Both the position numbers and the translations under genes were made by a program. A stretch of DNA of 64,000 nucleotides. Source: Victivallis lenta. GTDB lineage: Bacteria > Verrucomicrobiota > Lentisphaeria > Victivallales > Victivallaceae. The stretch is from positions 1 to 64,000 of the forward strand of contig NZ_VUNS01000012.1 in NCBI RefSeq assembly GCF_009695545.1, given 5' to 3'. The notes beneath the pieces were generated by a model. The model was not told the DNA's origin. It saw nothing but the letters and a program-made list of their open reading frames with translations, and made no database searches. Positions 9,952 to 19,790 of this stretch are shown piece after piece (position 1 is the first letter of the stretch; every line of letters begins with the position of its first letter).

Positions 9952-12753
9952 TTACCTGGTAAACTCCAACACACCCCAGTTGCCGGCATTGTGCCACTTG
10001 TCGTCTCCGGGGCTGTTCCAGATCCCGTTGGGAGAGATCAGGTCAAAGCGCCAGACATCCCCCGGTTCGGGAACCGTCCCGAAAGCGCTCCACGGAATTG
10101 CCACTTTCATCAACCAGCCGTCCTCGACGTTTTTCGCTTCAACCCGCGCCCCCGGAATCGCTTCTCCGACCGGGACGCGGTTGCCGTAACTGATGACGAA
10201 GGCGCCGGCCGGGCCGTGACCGGTCGTCTCCGGCGCAATGCCGATCTGATAGTGATCTCCGGTCAGATAGGACGTGGTGGCATCGGGACAGAGAAAAAGG
10301 CGGACTGAATCTTCCTCCCAGACATCCCAGCCGTTTTTTTGGTTGGAGAAGGGCTTATCCGATTTGATCCGGACGTTGAGCAGAAACTCCTGATCGTTCC
10401 AGCCGACGGAGAATGAGGTTTCACTGCCCGGCTTCTTCTGATCGATCATTTTTCCGTCGTTGTTCAATCCCGCATAACCGAGGGTCAGCGCTCCGAACGG
10501 ATAGTTGGTGGTATATGCCATATCCTCCCGTTTTTCCGGCAGGGTTTCGCATCGGGGCGCGGTGGCTCGTCGCGGAGTCCGACCGGGCCGGAGTGTCTTC
10601 GGCAACGGCTGCAACTTATTTTCAGGAAAATTTTTCACGTAGAGAAAAAGCGGATCGGCTCCGGGCTGTACGTGGATTTTTCCGTCTTTGACCCAGACGC
10701 GGTCGGCATCGGGCGCTCCGCCCCAGAGATCTTCGGCCTGGGCGAGTATTCCCGGCAATTCCAGAGGAACCACTCCTTCGGTGATCGCCTGCGTATCGGC
10801 CCATACGGTTAACAAAATTTCCTCCGGCTGCCACGGGTTTTTCCATGCCCAGACGAAGTAGGAGACCGGAGTCGGCAGCGTGCCGAGGAACCGTGCCGCC
10901 TCCAAGTGGCGCGCCGTGCCGCTGAGGGCCGACAACGACGGTTTGGGCGTCGAATCGTTCCGGACGATGCCGAAATTCTGTTCGGCGCTCGCCGGATCGG
11001 TGCCGAAGTCGGCGACGGTGTAGAAGTAGACCTGCCTGACACCACCGGCAAGACTGATCAACATCAGACGACTGTAGAAACACGCCTGCTCGAATTCGCT
11101 GACCCGTTCGTAACTGGAGATGTCAAACTGCTGGGTCGGCCAACCGATTTCACTGAAAATGATCTCCTGATTGCCGTTATATTTTTCGATCAAACGCTGC
11201 AAGGCATTGATGTTATTGAGCAGGAACAATTCCGGCGCCTGCCGGGTATGCGGGTATGGATGAATGTCGATGATTTGGTAATACGGCGAAAGGCCGGCCT
11301 TAAAACAGCGGGCAATATATCCGATGTCGGCGTCGGCGGTTGTACCGAGAATCATTTTCGCCTCAGGATCGACCGAATGAATCGCGTCGGCGGAAACCTT
11401 GCAGAGTTCAACGTATTCCTCAAAGGTTCCTTTCCACATGCCGCTGGGTTCGTTGTTCGGCTCGTTGCGGATTTCGTATTCACGCGCGCCGGCGGAACGG
11501 CGGACGGTTTCCCGGCAGAACTCTTCGTAGTCAGGCAGGAATTCGTCTTTCGGCGGATAGTGGCCGCTCCAGGTCCCGGGGCGTACCCGGGCGTGATCGA
11601 CAGCCCATTCCGGCGTCCAGGAGAGACTTTGGCGCGGTACGAGTTTATGGCTTTTCCAGTGATCAACCTTCTCCTGCCAGGCATTCCACCACTCCGGATC
11701 GTCCCAGGCAAACTTACCGGGAGCGAGAGCAGTGTTGCACCAGGCCCATTCCGCGCCGCGGATCTGATGGATGCCGATCATTTCACCAATCAGTGGACAA
11801 TCCAGCGACGGACCAATGTTATTCCAGCGTCCGTCCACCTCAATGCGCACCATGCCGAACGGAGAGTTAAGGAGCTGCGAGTTGGAAAGCTCACGGGGAC
11901 GCTGTACGAGCGCAATCCGGCGTTCGAGTTCCGGCAGTTCACCGTTGGAGTTCCACACTCGAAGCCGGAAGATCCCCGGACGCAGGCCGATCGGCAGCCG
12001 GGCGATTGTCTGTGTATCCTGAACTTCCATACGGCAGATTCCGGCTTCACGGTTGCGGGTTTCGTCGAACACCGTCACCCCCCGTACCGGAACCCGGATT
12101 ATCAGATGCGGCGGGGTGTCGATGTAGTAGGTGTTTCCGACGCGTGTCGCGTCCGGCAGCAACTCCAGAGGGATACGATTGTAAACGGTGTAGTTGATCA
12201 ACGCCCCCTGCTTGACCGGACCGGCGAACATCATATATTTGACATCGCCATCGATTCGGAAATGCAACGTAAGTTTACGCACGTCCTGAGCTTCCGAAAA
12301 GTTCACCTCGGGACAGTTGATCGCCGCCATCGTCGCGCCTTCGGTATACCCGGGAGTATTCCGGGTAATTCCGGCGAGCTCCTTTACCTCGGAATCATCG
12401 TTGATGCTGTAGCCGAAAACGATCTCTCCGGCGGTCAGATCGACGCCGCGGCACTCAGGAGTGACAAAGACGAAGCTCTTCAACGCCTGACTGAAATTGA
12501 ATTCCAACGTAAATCTGCCCGGTTTACCGTTACTTTTCTCCACATAGAATTGATTGCCCCGATCGGGAATAAACAGAAACGAAACGTTGTCATTGGTTTT
12601 CCACATCCAGTCAGGCTGTTCAGGGTGACCGATCTGAATTTCCCCTTGTTCTTTCGTGACCGTGACCGGATTACTCTGGTAGGGGACCCACCAGGCGTTG
12701 GCGCTCCAGGCAACGATGGAAAGCAGTACAGTAAAGCTACGTAACAATCGCAT
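9952..12753 (-). CDS. Secreted clan-A glycoside hydrolase with C-terminal CBM9-like domain
   Basis: This 933-residue protein starts with a signal peptide (about 1-20, ending ANA). An N-terminal beta-rich region is followed by a TIM barrel with YEIRNEPN near residue 430 (candidate acid/base Glu) and IIFSEIGWPT near 535 (candidate nucleophile Glu), the clan-A arrangement seen in GH39 and GH5-like enzymes. The last 190 residues resemble a CBM9/DOMON-like sugar-binding domain. GGAG lies 9 nt before the ATG. It follows a pseudopilin gene by 27 bp, an arrangement repeated at 25902-30147. The GH family is not certain and the substrate is unknown. Confidence 0.8.
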   Translation of the reverse strand: MRLLRSFTVLLSIVAWSANAWWVPYQSNPVTVTKEQGEIQIGHPEQPDWMWKTNDNVSFLFIPDRGNQFYVEKSNGKPGRFTLEFNFSQALKSFVFVTPECRGVDLTAGEIVFGYSINDDSEVKELAGITRNTPGYTEGATMAAINCPEVNFSEAQDVRKLTLHFRIDGDVKYMMFAGPVKQGALINYTVYNRIPLELLPDATRVGNTYYIDTPPHLIIRVPVRGVTVFDETRNREAGICRMEVQDTQTIARLPIGLRPGIFRLRVWNSNGELPELERRIALVQRPRELSNSQLLNSPFGMVRIEVDGRWNNIGPSLDCPLIGEMIGIHQIRGAEWAWCNTALAPGKFAWDDPEWWNAWQEKVDHWKSHKLVPRQSLSWTPEWAVDHARVRPGTWSGHYPPKDEFLPDYEEFCRETVRRSAGAREYEIRNEPNNEPSGMWKGTFEEYVELCKVSADAIHSVDPEAKMILGTTADADIGYIARCFKAGLSPYYQIIDIHPYPHTRQAPELFLLNNINALQRLIEKYNGNQEIIFSEIGWPTQQFDISSYERVSEFEQACFYSRLMLISLAGGVRQVYFYTVADFGTDPASAEQNFGIVRNDSTPKPSLSALSGTARHLEAARFLGTLPTPVSYFVWAWKNPWQPEEILLTVWADTQAITEGVVPLELPGILAQAEDLWGGAPDADRVWVKDGKIHVQPGADPLFLYVKNFPENKLQPLPKTLRPGRTPRRATAPRCETLPEKREDMAYTTNYPFGALTLGYAGLNNDGKMIDQKKPGSETSFSVGWNDQEFLLNVRIKSDKPFSNQKNGWDVWEEDSVRLFLCPDATTSYLTGDHYQIGIAPETTGHGPAGAFVISYGNRVPVGEAIPGARVEAKNVEDGWLMKVAIPWSAFGTVPEPGDVWRFDLISPNGIWNSPGDDKWHNAGNWGVLEFTR

Positions 12754-12780
12754 TCTAAGCTTCTCCAGGATTGCGTCAAA

Positions 12781-13515
12781 TTAATAATTCTTTGTAAAAT
12801 AAATATTACCGAAACCGGAGTTAACAAAGCGCTGAATGTTGCTTTCGGCGTAAAGTTCTTCCTTGCTCTTGCCCGCAGCATGGCCGTCGGCGTAGGCGAC
12901 ACAGGCCTGATTGTTGTGGACCAGGTAGATTCCGGTTGTACTCAGTGCAGTATTGAATACCCGCATACGGTACCAGCCTACAGTAGAGGTCGGGGTTCCC
13001 TGTGCGCTGTCCGCATACATGACCGTGATCGACGGCCGGCTCATTTTACCCAAACTGTAACCATTCCAACCATTGCTGGAGATGAAACAGGAACTGGCGT
13101 AGCTCGGGTGATTCTCATCGTTGTAGACTTCATCCAGCATCCCATAGACTGAACTGTTCAAGGTACCCTCAAACGGATTGGTGAAGTTAGCCGCCGGGTC
13201 ATTGGTCTCCGGACAGACGAACAACTTGCGCGCCAGAGCGTAGGAGGACAACTCGTTCGCGGCTCCGATCGTCATGAAGAAAGGATAGGAATTGTAGCCC
13301 CACGGTCTTGGATTCTCCACAAAAATTAAATTGTTGAAATCATTGGCGTAAATAATATTTTGCGCCATCACCTGTTTGAGTTGCGAAATACAGGAAGTTT
13401 TACGGGCCGCCTGACGGGCTTTGTTCAACGCCGGCAACAACATTCCGGCCAGAATGGCGATGATGGCGATAACAATGAGCAATTCAATCAATGTAAAGCT
13501 TTTTTTCTGTTTCAT
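12781..13515 (-). CDS. Type II pseudopilin-like protein (prepilin-type N-terminal signal)
   Basis: The 244-residue protein opens with [18 protein letters not shown], a type IV prepilin peptidase signal with cleavage before Phe and the conserved Glu at +5, followed by [16 protein letters not shown] and a variable beta-rich domain. Such stand-alone proteins are greatly expanded in Lentisphaerota and Planctomycetota; whether each joins a secretion pseudopilus is unknown. AGAGGG lies 4 nt before the chosen ATG at 13515. The frame extends upstream to 13782, but that part has no signal and is not conserved-looking. It lies directly ahead of the secreted hydrolase gene. Confidence 0.88.
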   Translation of the reverse strand: MKQKKSFTLIELLIVIAIIAILAGMLLPALNKARQAARKTSCISQLKQVMAQNIIYANDFNNLIFVENPRPWGYNSYPFFMTIGAANELSSYALARKLFVCPETNDPAANFTNPFEGTLNSSVYGMLDEVYNDENHPSYASSCFISSNGWNGYSLGKMSRPSITVMYADSAQGTPTSTVGWYRMRVFNTALSTTGIYLVHNNQACVAYADGHAAGKSKEELYAESNIQRFVNSGFGNIYFTKNY

Positions 13516-13797
13516 GGTACCCTCTCTGTGAATGGTGTTGAAATAATGACTCGGCTCACGGATCAAATTCAACCGGAAAATACGATCACTCATGACAAAC
13601 GTAGCGCCGCCTCCTTTCTCCGCGTTTTCTGCGGGGCGTGCCGGAGTATGGCGGCTGAATTCCGCCGGCGGCGCCGGACCGATGTTTTTGCTGCAGATTG
13701 CGGAAGATCGAAAAGTACGATTTCCCATCGCGGGAAAGAACCGGAGGCGCCTGACTTGGATAAGGTTATTCGGTTGTTTCATGTTCGTCGCTCCCAG

Positions 13798-14598
13798 TCA
13801 ATCCATAAGCTGAAACCGGTTACGCAGGTGTTGCCGCATCGCAGCGAAGGAACAGAACGACTCCCGCGTCGCATACGGCATGATACCGTTAGCCCGGAAA
13901 AATTCCGCGTTCTTGTGGTGAAAGAGGCCGCGCGCATCAATGAACTGCCCCCAGAACCCATAATGCCAGCGAATATCGGTCATTGCCGGACCGCGATCGG
14001 CGGCGAACTCGGCAGGGAAGTAGGTCAGCCACTTCGAAGAGGAGTTCAGCCACGAAAAAACCCGGAACCGGCGACAGCCGAACTTCCATTCCGCAGCCCG
14101 CATCAATTCAAGGAAACAGTGCCCGAGGTATTCCGGCTCCTCGAACATCGAGCCGGGCCGCCGGGCGTTGGCGATGTGAACATCGACGGTGTCTTTCTCC
14201 AGTTTTCCGTACTCGTAACGTAGACTGCCGCACTGATAACCGTCAATAAATGAAACATCAATCCAGTCACGAGCGGCACGGGCGTCGATCGCGTCGCGCA
14301 GAAGTTCGAATCCCTCATGTTCAAATCGCGCGACATCGTTTCCAGCGGCGCGGAAGCACACCTCCAATGCGGTTTCGAGCGCCTGCCAGCCCGGCGCCTG
14401 AAAATCGATCTCTTCGGCCGTCGGATTGAGCAGCCCCGGATTGAAGATGGTTTTGCGGTAAATATCCACCCGTTCACGCAACGCCTCCCGGAATGTCTCC
14501 CCGGGGTGGCGGAGCAGATAAGAATGAAGAAACCAAAGTTTCAAGCGGACAATTTCATGCAGATACTCGCGATGTTCCGCCAGTGTGGTCAGTTTCAT
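13798..14598 (-). CDS. Uncharacterised protein, first gene of the mannosidase operon
   Basis: No firm family was recognised for this soluble 266-residue protein. It has no signal peptide or membrane segment and contains a DTVDVHIANARRPG stretch followed by an FRVFSWLNSSSKWLTYFP stretch. That layout faintly resembles the DUF5596-type acyltransferase-associated region, where a similar HIP-then-SWLL pattern occurs; this is a weak, unverified likeness. The start at 14598 was chosen because AAAGG precedes it; a further 32 upstream codons are low-complexity. It is divergent from the AraC gene at 14709 and opens the cluster of hydrolases and transporter. Confidence 0.7.
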   Translation of the reverse strand: MKLTTLAEHREYLHEIVRLKLWFLHSYLLRHPGETFREALRERVDIYRKTIFNPGLLNPTAEEIDFQAPGWQALETALEVCFRAAGNDVARFEHEGFELLRDAIDARAARDWIDVSFIDGYQCGSLRYEYGKLEKDTVDVHIANARRPGSMFEEPEYLGHCFLELMRAAEWKFGCRRFRVFSWLNSSSKWLTYFPAEFAADRGPAMTDIRWHYGFWGQFIDARGLFHHKNAEFFRANGIMPYATRESFCSFAAMRQHLRNRFQLMD

Positions 14599-14708
14599 AA
14601 AAGAGCCTTTCTTCAATTGTTTTCTATTTAAAATTATACTGGATTTTTTTATTTTTGCCATTGCATTTTTCGGAAAAAGTAATACATTTTTCATAAAAAG
14701 GCGGAAAA

Positions 14709-15563
14709 ATGAAGGCTTCCTACGAAAAAATCATTTCAGTTGCGGTTCCGATATCCTCCTCTGTTATTTTAGACGGCGGCATAGGCTGGTATCATTTTCA
14801 CCCGGAATTGGAACTTTCGCTGGTGGAAGCCGGCCGGGGCGTCCGCTGTGTCGGCAGCAGCATAGAGAATTACGCGCCGCTGGATCTGACACTGGTCGGC
14901 GGCATGGTACCTCACAGCTACGCCGCCGTCGAACAACAGGAGATCTCCGATTTGAAGATACGGAACATCAAGTTTCTGCCCGATTTCGCCGGACCGGAAT
15001 TCTTTCGACAGCCCGTGTTTGTTGAAATTCAGCAGTTGCTGGACGATTCAAGCGCCGGCGTGGTCTTCCCCGCGAAATCGGTACGTGAACTGATTCCGCT
15101 TTTCGATCGTTTTTTTGAAGCGGATCAGGTGGGCCAGGTGTTCTGCCTGTGCAATATCCTCGATTTCCTGAGTCGAATTCCACGACGAAAACTTTCATCG
15201 GAGGCGTCGGTGGCCGAATCCGACGAACGCAGTCGCCAAGTGCTCCACTACATTCATGACAATATCGCCTCCCCCGAAAAGTTATCACTGGCACGGATGG
15301 CGAAAGTCGCTCACCTGTCGCCAGGGGCTTTCAGCAGTTATTTCAGCAAGCAGTTCTCACGCCGTTACCTTTCGTATGTCAACGAGTTGCGCGTAAACAT
15401 CGCCAGCAACAAGCTCAACAACCAGCGGTTGCCGATCACCGAGATCGCCTTTTCCGTCGGATTTGAGAATCTGTCAAACTTCAATCGGCAGTTTCTCCGC
15501 TACAAGGGCTGTACTCCGACCGAATACCGGGCCAAGTTGAAGACAATCACCACCACCAGTTGA
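14709..15563 (+). CDS. AraC-family transcriptional regulator
   Basis: The 284-residue protein has an N-terminal cupin-like sensor (GWYHFHPELELSLVEAGRG, about 26-44) and a C-terminal pair of helix-turn-helix motifs from about residue 180, including LARMAKVAHLSPGAFSSYF and ITEIAFSVGFENLSNFNRQF, the AraC/XylS signature. It is divergent from the operon starting at 14598, with 110 AT-rich bases between, and probably activates that operon in response to a released sugar. Its 3' end overlaps the convergent membrane-protein gene by 17 bp. Confidence 0.92.
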   Translation: MKASYEKIISVAVPISSSVILDGGIGWYHFHPELELSLVEAGRGVRCVGSSIENYAPLDLTLVGGMVPHSYAAVEQQEISDLKIRNIKFLPDFAGPEFFRQPVFVEIQQLLDDSSAGVVFPAKSVRELIPLFDRFFEADQVGQVFCLCNILDFLSRIPRRKLSSEASVAESDERSRQVLHYIHDNIASPEKLSLARMAKVAHLSPGAFSSYFSKQFSRRYLSYVNELRVNIASNKLNNQRLPITEIAFSVGFENLSNFNRQFLRYKGCTPTEYRAKLKTITTTS

Positions 15564-16467
15564 CCCGGCTCAGCAGAAAAAGTCCCACTACAATCGGAGG
15601 CAGAAAGAGCCAGGCATCTCGCGTCAGTTCCCGCCGGAAGAGTCCGAGGTAAAGCGCAACTCCGACGATTCCGATGCTTTGACAGATCGGATAGCCGATC
15701 GGCGCCATTCCAAACGCGGCGAGACGGTCAAGCGATGCGTAGAGCGTAGCTCGCCCGCCGTAGGTCAACAGAGCAAACAGTGCGGCAAACAACACGGTCC
15801 GTCGATCCCAGCGTTGAAAGAACACCCGCCCTTTCCAGCAGAAAAGTGCCGCCAGTCCGCCCAGCGCCTGCATCGGAATCCGGATCCGGGCCTCGTCGCT
15901 CCATTCCGTCCAGTAAGAGGGGATTGAAAAAAGAAACTGGCTCAGCCCGATGAAGAGAAACGCCCCCGCCGCCGGCAGAAACCAATGGGAAAGTCGATGC
16001 GGTTTCCGGAGATCCGTTCCGCTCCGCCGCTTTCGCTTCCGCCCGAGCAGCACGATACCGGCTCCGACACAAATCAGCCCCAGGTAATTACTCCAGTGCA
16101 TCACGTTGCCGAAACAGAGTACTCCGAGCAGAAACGGAATGACCATGGAACACTGACTGAACGTCCAGGCGAATTCAGGCTTTCCCCGCTTCATCGCGAC
16201 GATCAGCACAATCACCCCCACGCACATCAGACCGCCGGAGAGCACCATCGAACTCCATAGCAGTACCGCCCGTGCCCCCTCAAACAATTCCCCCGGATGC
16301 AACGCACCCCAGTTTATCCCCGCCAGTACCGCCGGCAGCAGAAAAAGCGCCCCGAAGAGATTGAATGCAACCGGATCGACACCGCGGCGATTGACCAGGT
16401 CGTATAAGATGCCGAGGAGAGCAATAAAACCTCCGGCAACGACACACCAGCACAAGGCGTTCAGCAT
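15547..16467 (-). CDS. Multi-spanning membrane protein, EamA/DMT-like transporter
   Basis: The 306-residue product has about ten hydrophobic helices with short loops, in two roughly equal halves split by a basic loop near 150-170 (RKRKRRSG). This is the layout of drug/metabolite (EamA-type) exporters and of rhamnose transporter RhaT. Given the upstream rhamnosidase, a rhamnose-type permease is attractive but unproven. The ATG at 16467 overlaps the end of the rhamnosidase gene (ATGCTGA), so translation is probably coupled; 19 upstream in-frame codons are disregarded. Confidence 0.7.
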   Translation of the reverse strand: MLNALCWCVVAGGFIALLGILYDLVNRRGVDPVAFNLFGALFLLPAVLAGINWGALHPGELFEGARAVLLWSSMVLSGGLMCVGVIVLIVAMKRGKPEFAWTFSQCSMVIPFLLGVLCFGNVMHWSNYLGLICVGAGIVLLGRKRKRRSGTDLRKPHRLSHWFLPAAGAFLFIGLSQFLFSIPSYWTEWSDEARIRIPMQALGGLAALFCWKGRVFFQRWDRRTVLFAALFALLTYGGRATLYASLDRLAAFGMAPIGYPICQSIGIVGVALYLGLFRRELTRDAWLFLPPIVVGLFLLSRVNWWW

Positions 16468-18953
16468 GATTTCACCAGCTTGCGCACCCCGGAACCGAAC
16501 CGTTTTTTCCCGGCGGTGTCGCACCAGCCGGCAGAGTCAACGACAGCATGAACGCCGGACGGAATCTCCACGGTCACATCGCGGCCGGTTCTTTGCAGGG
16601 CGGCCCTCCCCCACGGTGTTTCAAACGCGCAATCCACATCACAGTCGGTGGCATCCGGTATCAGGTGGATGACGCGATCACCGTGTTCCGGCATCGGCCA
16701 ACTGATCCCGGCGACGGTACGGTAGAGAAAATAGACGCATGCAGCCTGCGCGAACTGGTTGTGACCGTTCATCTCCGGTGACATCCGCCACTCCCAGCGT
16801 TCCCACAAAGTGGTTGCGCCATGTTCGAGCATATACCCCCATGAAGGGTATTCGCGGCGCCGGAAGATCGCCAGAACAAGGTCGCGACGGCCGAGCTGTT
16901 CGAGAGCGAGCAGAATGAACTGCATTCCGACATAGCCGCCGGTGGCCATGATCGAACCGCGCTCGTGTTCGACGTTCCAGAGCAGGAATGCCGCCACACT
17001 CGACCGCTTTTCCTCCGGCGCCAGTCCGAGAACCAGAGCCATTGCATTCAACGCCTGTGACGCGTGCGGGTTCTGGAGGTAATGTCCGGCTTCGGAGAGC
17101 CATTCACGGTTGAAGGTATCACGGACCTCCTCCGCTTCGGCAGCGAATTCGGCGGCATCGGTGCTCTTTCCCAGTTCTTCGGCGAAAAATTTCATCCGTT
17201 TGAGTGCGGCGAAATAGAGAGCGTGATCCACCGGTTCGTGCGGGGTAAATTCACTGGCCAGCCAATCGCCATAATTTAAATTCAGTTCATCGGTAAAAAG
17301 CCCGTCGTGTTTCCAGGTGCGCAGGTAGGAAAGGTTGCGCTTGAGCAGCGGGTAGGATTCCGCAATCACTTCCCGGTCATCATAATAGAGAAAAAGTTTC
17401 CAGGGGATGCTGTAGTGCGCATAATGCATCGGCATCCCGGTGCAGCGTGCCCAGACGTTCGGAGTTTGTCCGAACAAACTTTCCCCGGTCGTCGGATCAA
17501 TTCCGTCGAGGATATCGCGATACCACTTACGATAGAATGCGTGTACATCGAAGTTGTAGGCACAGCCGGGCAGAGAGGCGTGGCCGCCGCCGAGCCAGCC
17601 GAGGCGTTCATCGCGTTGAGGGCAGTCGGTCGGTTTGTCGTGGAAGTTGGCGGCCTGTGTCAACACCATGGCATCGAACACCTGCTGTACGGCGGCGTCG
17701 CCGCAATGGAAGTGCCCGCCGGCAGCCAGGTCGTTGTGCACCTCCTCCGCGACGATCTGATCGCGGGTTGGAACACCATCCCAGCCGATGACTTCAACGA
17801 AACGGAAACCATGGCTGGTGAAATGGGGACGCCAACTTTGTTTCCCCGGACGGGAGTGGTAGACGTCAGTGGAACGTGCAAGTCGCATGGTGCTCAAATC
17901 AACCGACCCATCCGCCTTGCGGAACTCGCCGAACCGCAGTTCGATCTCCCGGCCAGCAGGCACCGTTTCCGTGAAGGACAGACGGCACCATCCGGCGAGG
18001 TTTTTTCCGAAGTCAAGGACGTGAATCCCGGGGCGAATCGTTTCAACCGTTTGAAAGCGGTGCTCCCGCACGACTCGGATCGGTGGCGCAGCCGGTGGAG
18101 AAATCCGACGCGTTTCATCCGGTTCCAGGCGGCAGGGCTGCCAATGTGGTGCCGCCAATTCCCGACGAGCGTCGTAGTGTTCACCGTGGTAAAGGTGAGA
18201 AGTGCGGATCGGAGAATCGTCGGTTCCCTCCCAGGTTGCATCGCTGGAAAATTCCCGTGCCGAACCATCCGGAAAATCCAGAAAAATACGCGCGGCCAGC
18301 CGGAGATCGTACTCCTCGTCCGGTCGTCGCGGGAAACCGAGTACCTGCCACCCCGGAGCCAACAGAAATTCAAACTCCCGTATCCCTCCCTTCCTGCAGG
18401 CGCTGGTCACATCGTAAGTGGCGTAACCGATGCGGGCCGGATGGTTCGTGTCCGCCGGTTGGAGCAGTGGAGCATCCACCCGGTGGCTGTCCAAGTGAAA
18501 TTCGAACATCGCGGGAGAAGCGGCATAAACAGTGACACGTTCTGCCCCGGCAGGAAGAGAAAGACGACCGCGCAATCGGTGAAATCCACCGATCCAGCCG
18601 CCGTGCCAGGCGTCGGCGGCAATCCCGGCGGTGAAGCAGGCCGGGGCGGCTTCCGCGCTCCAATTGCCGTTACGATCGCGCACGGCAACGGTCCAGAACA
18701 CTCGACGGCGCGGAGAGAGTCCGAGACCGAGGTAACTGGTGTGAAGGGAACTGCTCTCCTGCACACCGGAATCCCAGAAATCACATTCTCCGTCCAGCAG
18801 TTTTTCTCGAGAAGAAGCGGCACGAATGCGAAAGGCACTCTGGCCGCGTTCGCACCCCGACTGGCGAAACATCCACGAGAGAATCGGCGTGGTCAGCTCT
18901 ATGGCAGCCGGTTCGGTTAAGAAATTGCAGCGCAATGTATCGACATACGGCAT
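16461..18953 (-). CDS. GH78 alpha-L-rhamnosidase-like protein with an altered active-site motif
   Basis: The 830-residue protein has no signal peptide. It follows the bacterial alpha-L-rhamnosidase plan: N-terminal beta domains, an (alpha/alpha)6 barrel carrying TDCPQRDERLGWLGG (around 445-460), then TTLWERWEWR and NGHNQFAQ, and a C-terminal beta sandwich. GH78 enzymes release terminal alpha-rhamnose. The usual sequence after GW is T/L-G-D; here it is LGGG, so the conserved Asp (D579 in Bacillus RhaB numbering) appears to be Gly. GGAGGA sits 8 nt before the chosen ATG. It lies between the SGNH remnant and the transporter in one operon. Confidence 0.88.
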   Translation of the reverse strand: MPYVDTLRCNFLTEPAAIELTTPILSWMFRQSGCERGQSAFRIRAASSREKLLDGECDFWDSGVQESSSLHTSYLGLGLSPRRRVFWTVAVRDRNGNWSAEAAPACFTAGIAADAWHGGWIGGFHRLRGRLSLPAGAERVTVYAASPAMFEFHLDSHRVDAPLLQPADTNHPARIGYATYDVTSACRKGGIREFEFLLAPGWQVLGFPRRPDEEYDLRLAARIFLDFPDGSAREFSSDATWEGTDDSPIRTSHLYHGEHYDARRELAAPHWQPCRLEPDETRRISPPAAPPIRVVREHRFQTVETIRPGIHVLDFGKNLAGWCRLSFTETVPAGREIELRFGEFRKADGSVDLSTMRLARSTDVYHSRPGKQSWRPHFTSHGFRFVEVIGWDGVPTRDQIVAEEVHNDLAAGGHFHCGDAAVQQVFDAMVLTQAANFHDKPTDCPQRDERLGWLGGGHASLPGCAYNFDVHAFYRKWYRDILDGIDPTTGESLFGQTPNVWARCTGMPMHYAHYSIPWKLFLYYDDREVIAESYPLLKRNLSYLRTWKHDGLFTDELNLNYGDWLASEFTPHEPVDHALYFAALKRMKFFAEELGKSTDAAEFAAEAEEVRDTFNREWLSEAGHYLQNPHASQALNAMALVLGLAPEEKRSSVAAFLLWNVEHERGSIMATGGYVGMQFILLALEQLGRRDLVLAIFRRREYPSWGYMLEHGATTLWERWEWRMSPEMNGHNQFAQAACVYFLYRTVAGISWPMPEHGDRVIHLIPDATDCDVDCAFETPWGRAALQRTGRDVTVEIPSGVHAVVDSAGWCDTAGKKRFGSGVRKLVKSC

Positions 18954-18976
18954 AAAAGAATCCTCCGTTTCATGAG

Positions 18977-19636
18977 TTAATGATTGAAACAAAAATCAAA
19001 CGCCTGCAAGAGAGCATGTGCTGTTGCCCCGCGACCGGGGGAATTCGGATGAACCCGTACCCATGCCGGACAGAAGCTGCGCTGAGGTTTCCGCAGACCG
19101 CAAAACACCGTCTGAGTGTCAATCAATATAATCTGATGTTTTACAGCCGGCCGCCGACCGATATCGCAGTATCGCGCCATTCGCCGCCGCATGCCTCCCT
19201 GCGGATTTCGTTCGATAAAGTGCGGTACCAACAGCAAAATTCCGTCATGAGCAATTCTTCGGACGGTAACGATCATCTGTTCGAAGTTCTCTTCGTATCC
19301 GGTGGGCTTCTCCTCCATTTCGGTCATTTGTGACACATCCAACCGCCATTGGCCGCCATTGGCGCCGCTCACGATTGAATTCCGCCCCGGTACCGATATG
19401 AGTACTTCGGGTTCCCGGCGAACGCATAGATCGCGTGAAGTGCCGCCGGCGGTTTCCCGCTTGGAGAAGCGGATATTCAACTCCGGATAATTTGCGGCAA
19501 CCGGCTCGGAAACAATCCTGGCGTATTCATGCCCGAGGGAGCCGAACAAGCCTCCCGCAATTGGGTTACCCCGACCGGAAGCGGCGCCGGAGCCGCCGGT
19601 AAATACAAACCGGCAACGAGCTTGTGATTTCATCAT
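18977..19636 (-). CDS. Degenerate SGNH/GDSL hydrolase-like protein
   Basis: The 219-residue frame follows the blocks of a single-domain SGNH esterase in order: FTGGSG (canonical GDS), HEYARIVSEPVAANYPELNIRF, TAGGTSRDL (canonical SGNT), SGANG (canonical GxND) and VRVHPN near the end (canonical DxVHPN). The Asp of each block is replaced by Gly or Val, although Ser, Asn and His remain. The catalytic Asp is therefore lost, and the protein is either inactive, repurposed or a decaying gene still open. AAGGGAAA precedes paired ATGs at 19636 and 19633. It is 23 bp upstream of the rhamnosidase gene. Confidence 0.6.
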   Translation of the reverse strand: MMKSQARCRFVFTGGSGAASGRGNPIAGGLFGSLGHEYARIVSEPVAANYPELNIRFSKRETAGGTSRDLCVRREPEVLISVPGRNSIVSGANGGQWRLDVSQMTEMEEKPTGYEENFEQMIVTVRRIAHDGILLLVPHFIERNPQGGMRRRMARYCDIGRRPAVKHQIILIDTQTVFCGLRKPQRSFCPAWVRVHPNSPGRGATAHALLQAFDFCFNH

Positions 19637-19790
19637 TTTCCCTTCTATGTTAGGTTTTGTCAAGTCTTTTTTGTAACTTTTCTCGTTTTTCTATGAAAAA
19701 TTTTACTTTCAGAGCAGATATTCCCTTACCCATGTATCCATAGGTTGTTGACTGCTATCAACTTTTCCTGCTTGATTATTATTGATTCTG

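Noticed and set aside
10906-12744. Long 612-codon frame on the plus strand
   Set aside because: It is antisense to the secreted hydrolase gene, has no ribosome-binding site or known motif, and its composition is that of a shadow frame in GC-rich DNA.
13516-13782. Upstream extension of the pseudopilin frame
   Set aside because: The prepilin signal must be at the N-terminus, and a ribosome-binding site precedes the ATG at 13515.
17307-18920. 537-codon plus-strand frame
   Set aside because: Antisense to the GH78-like gene; no motif or site.
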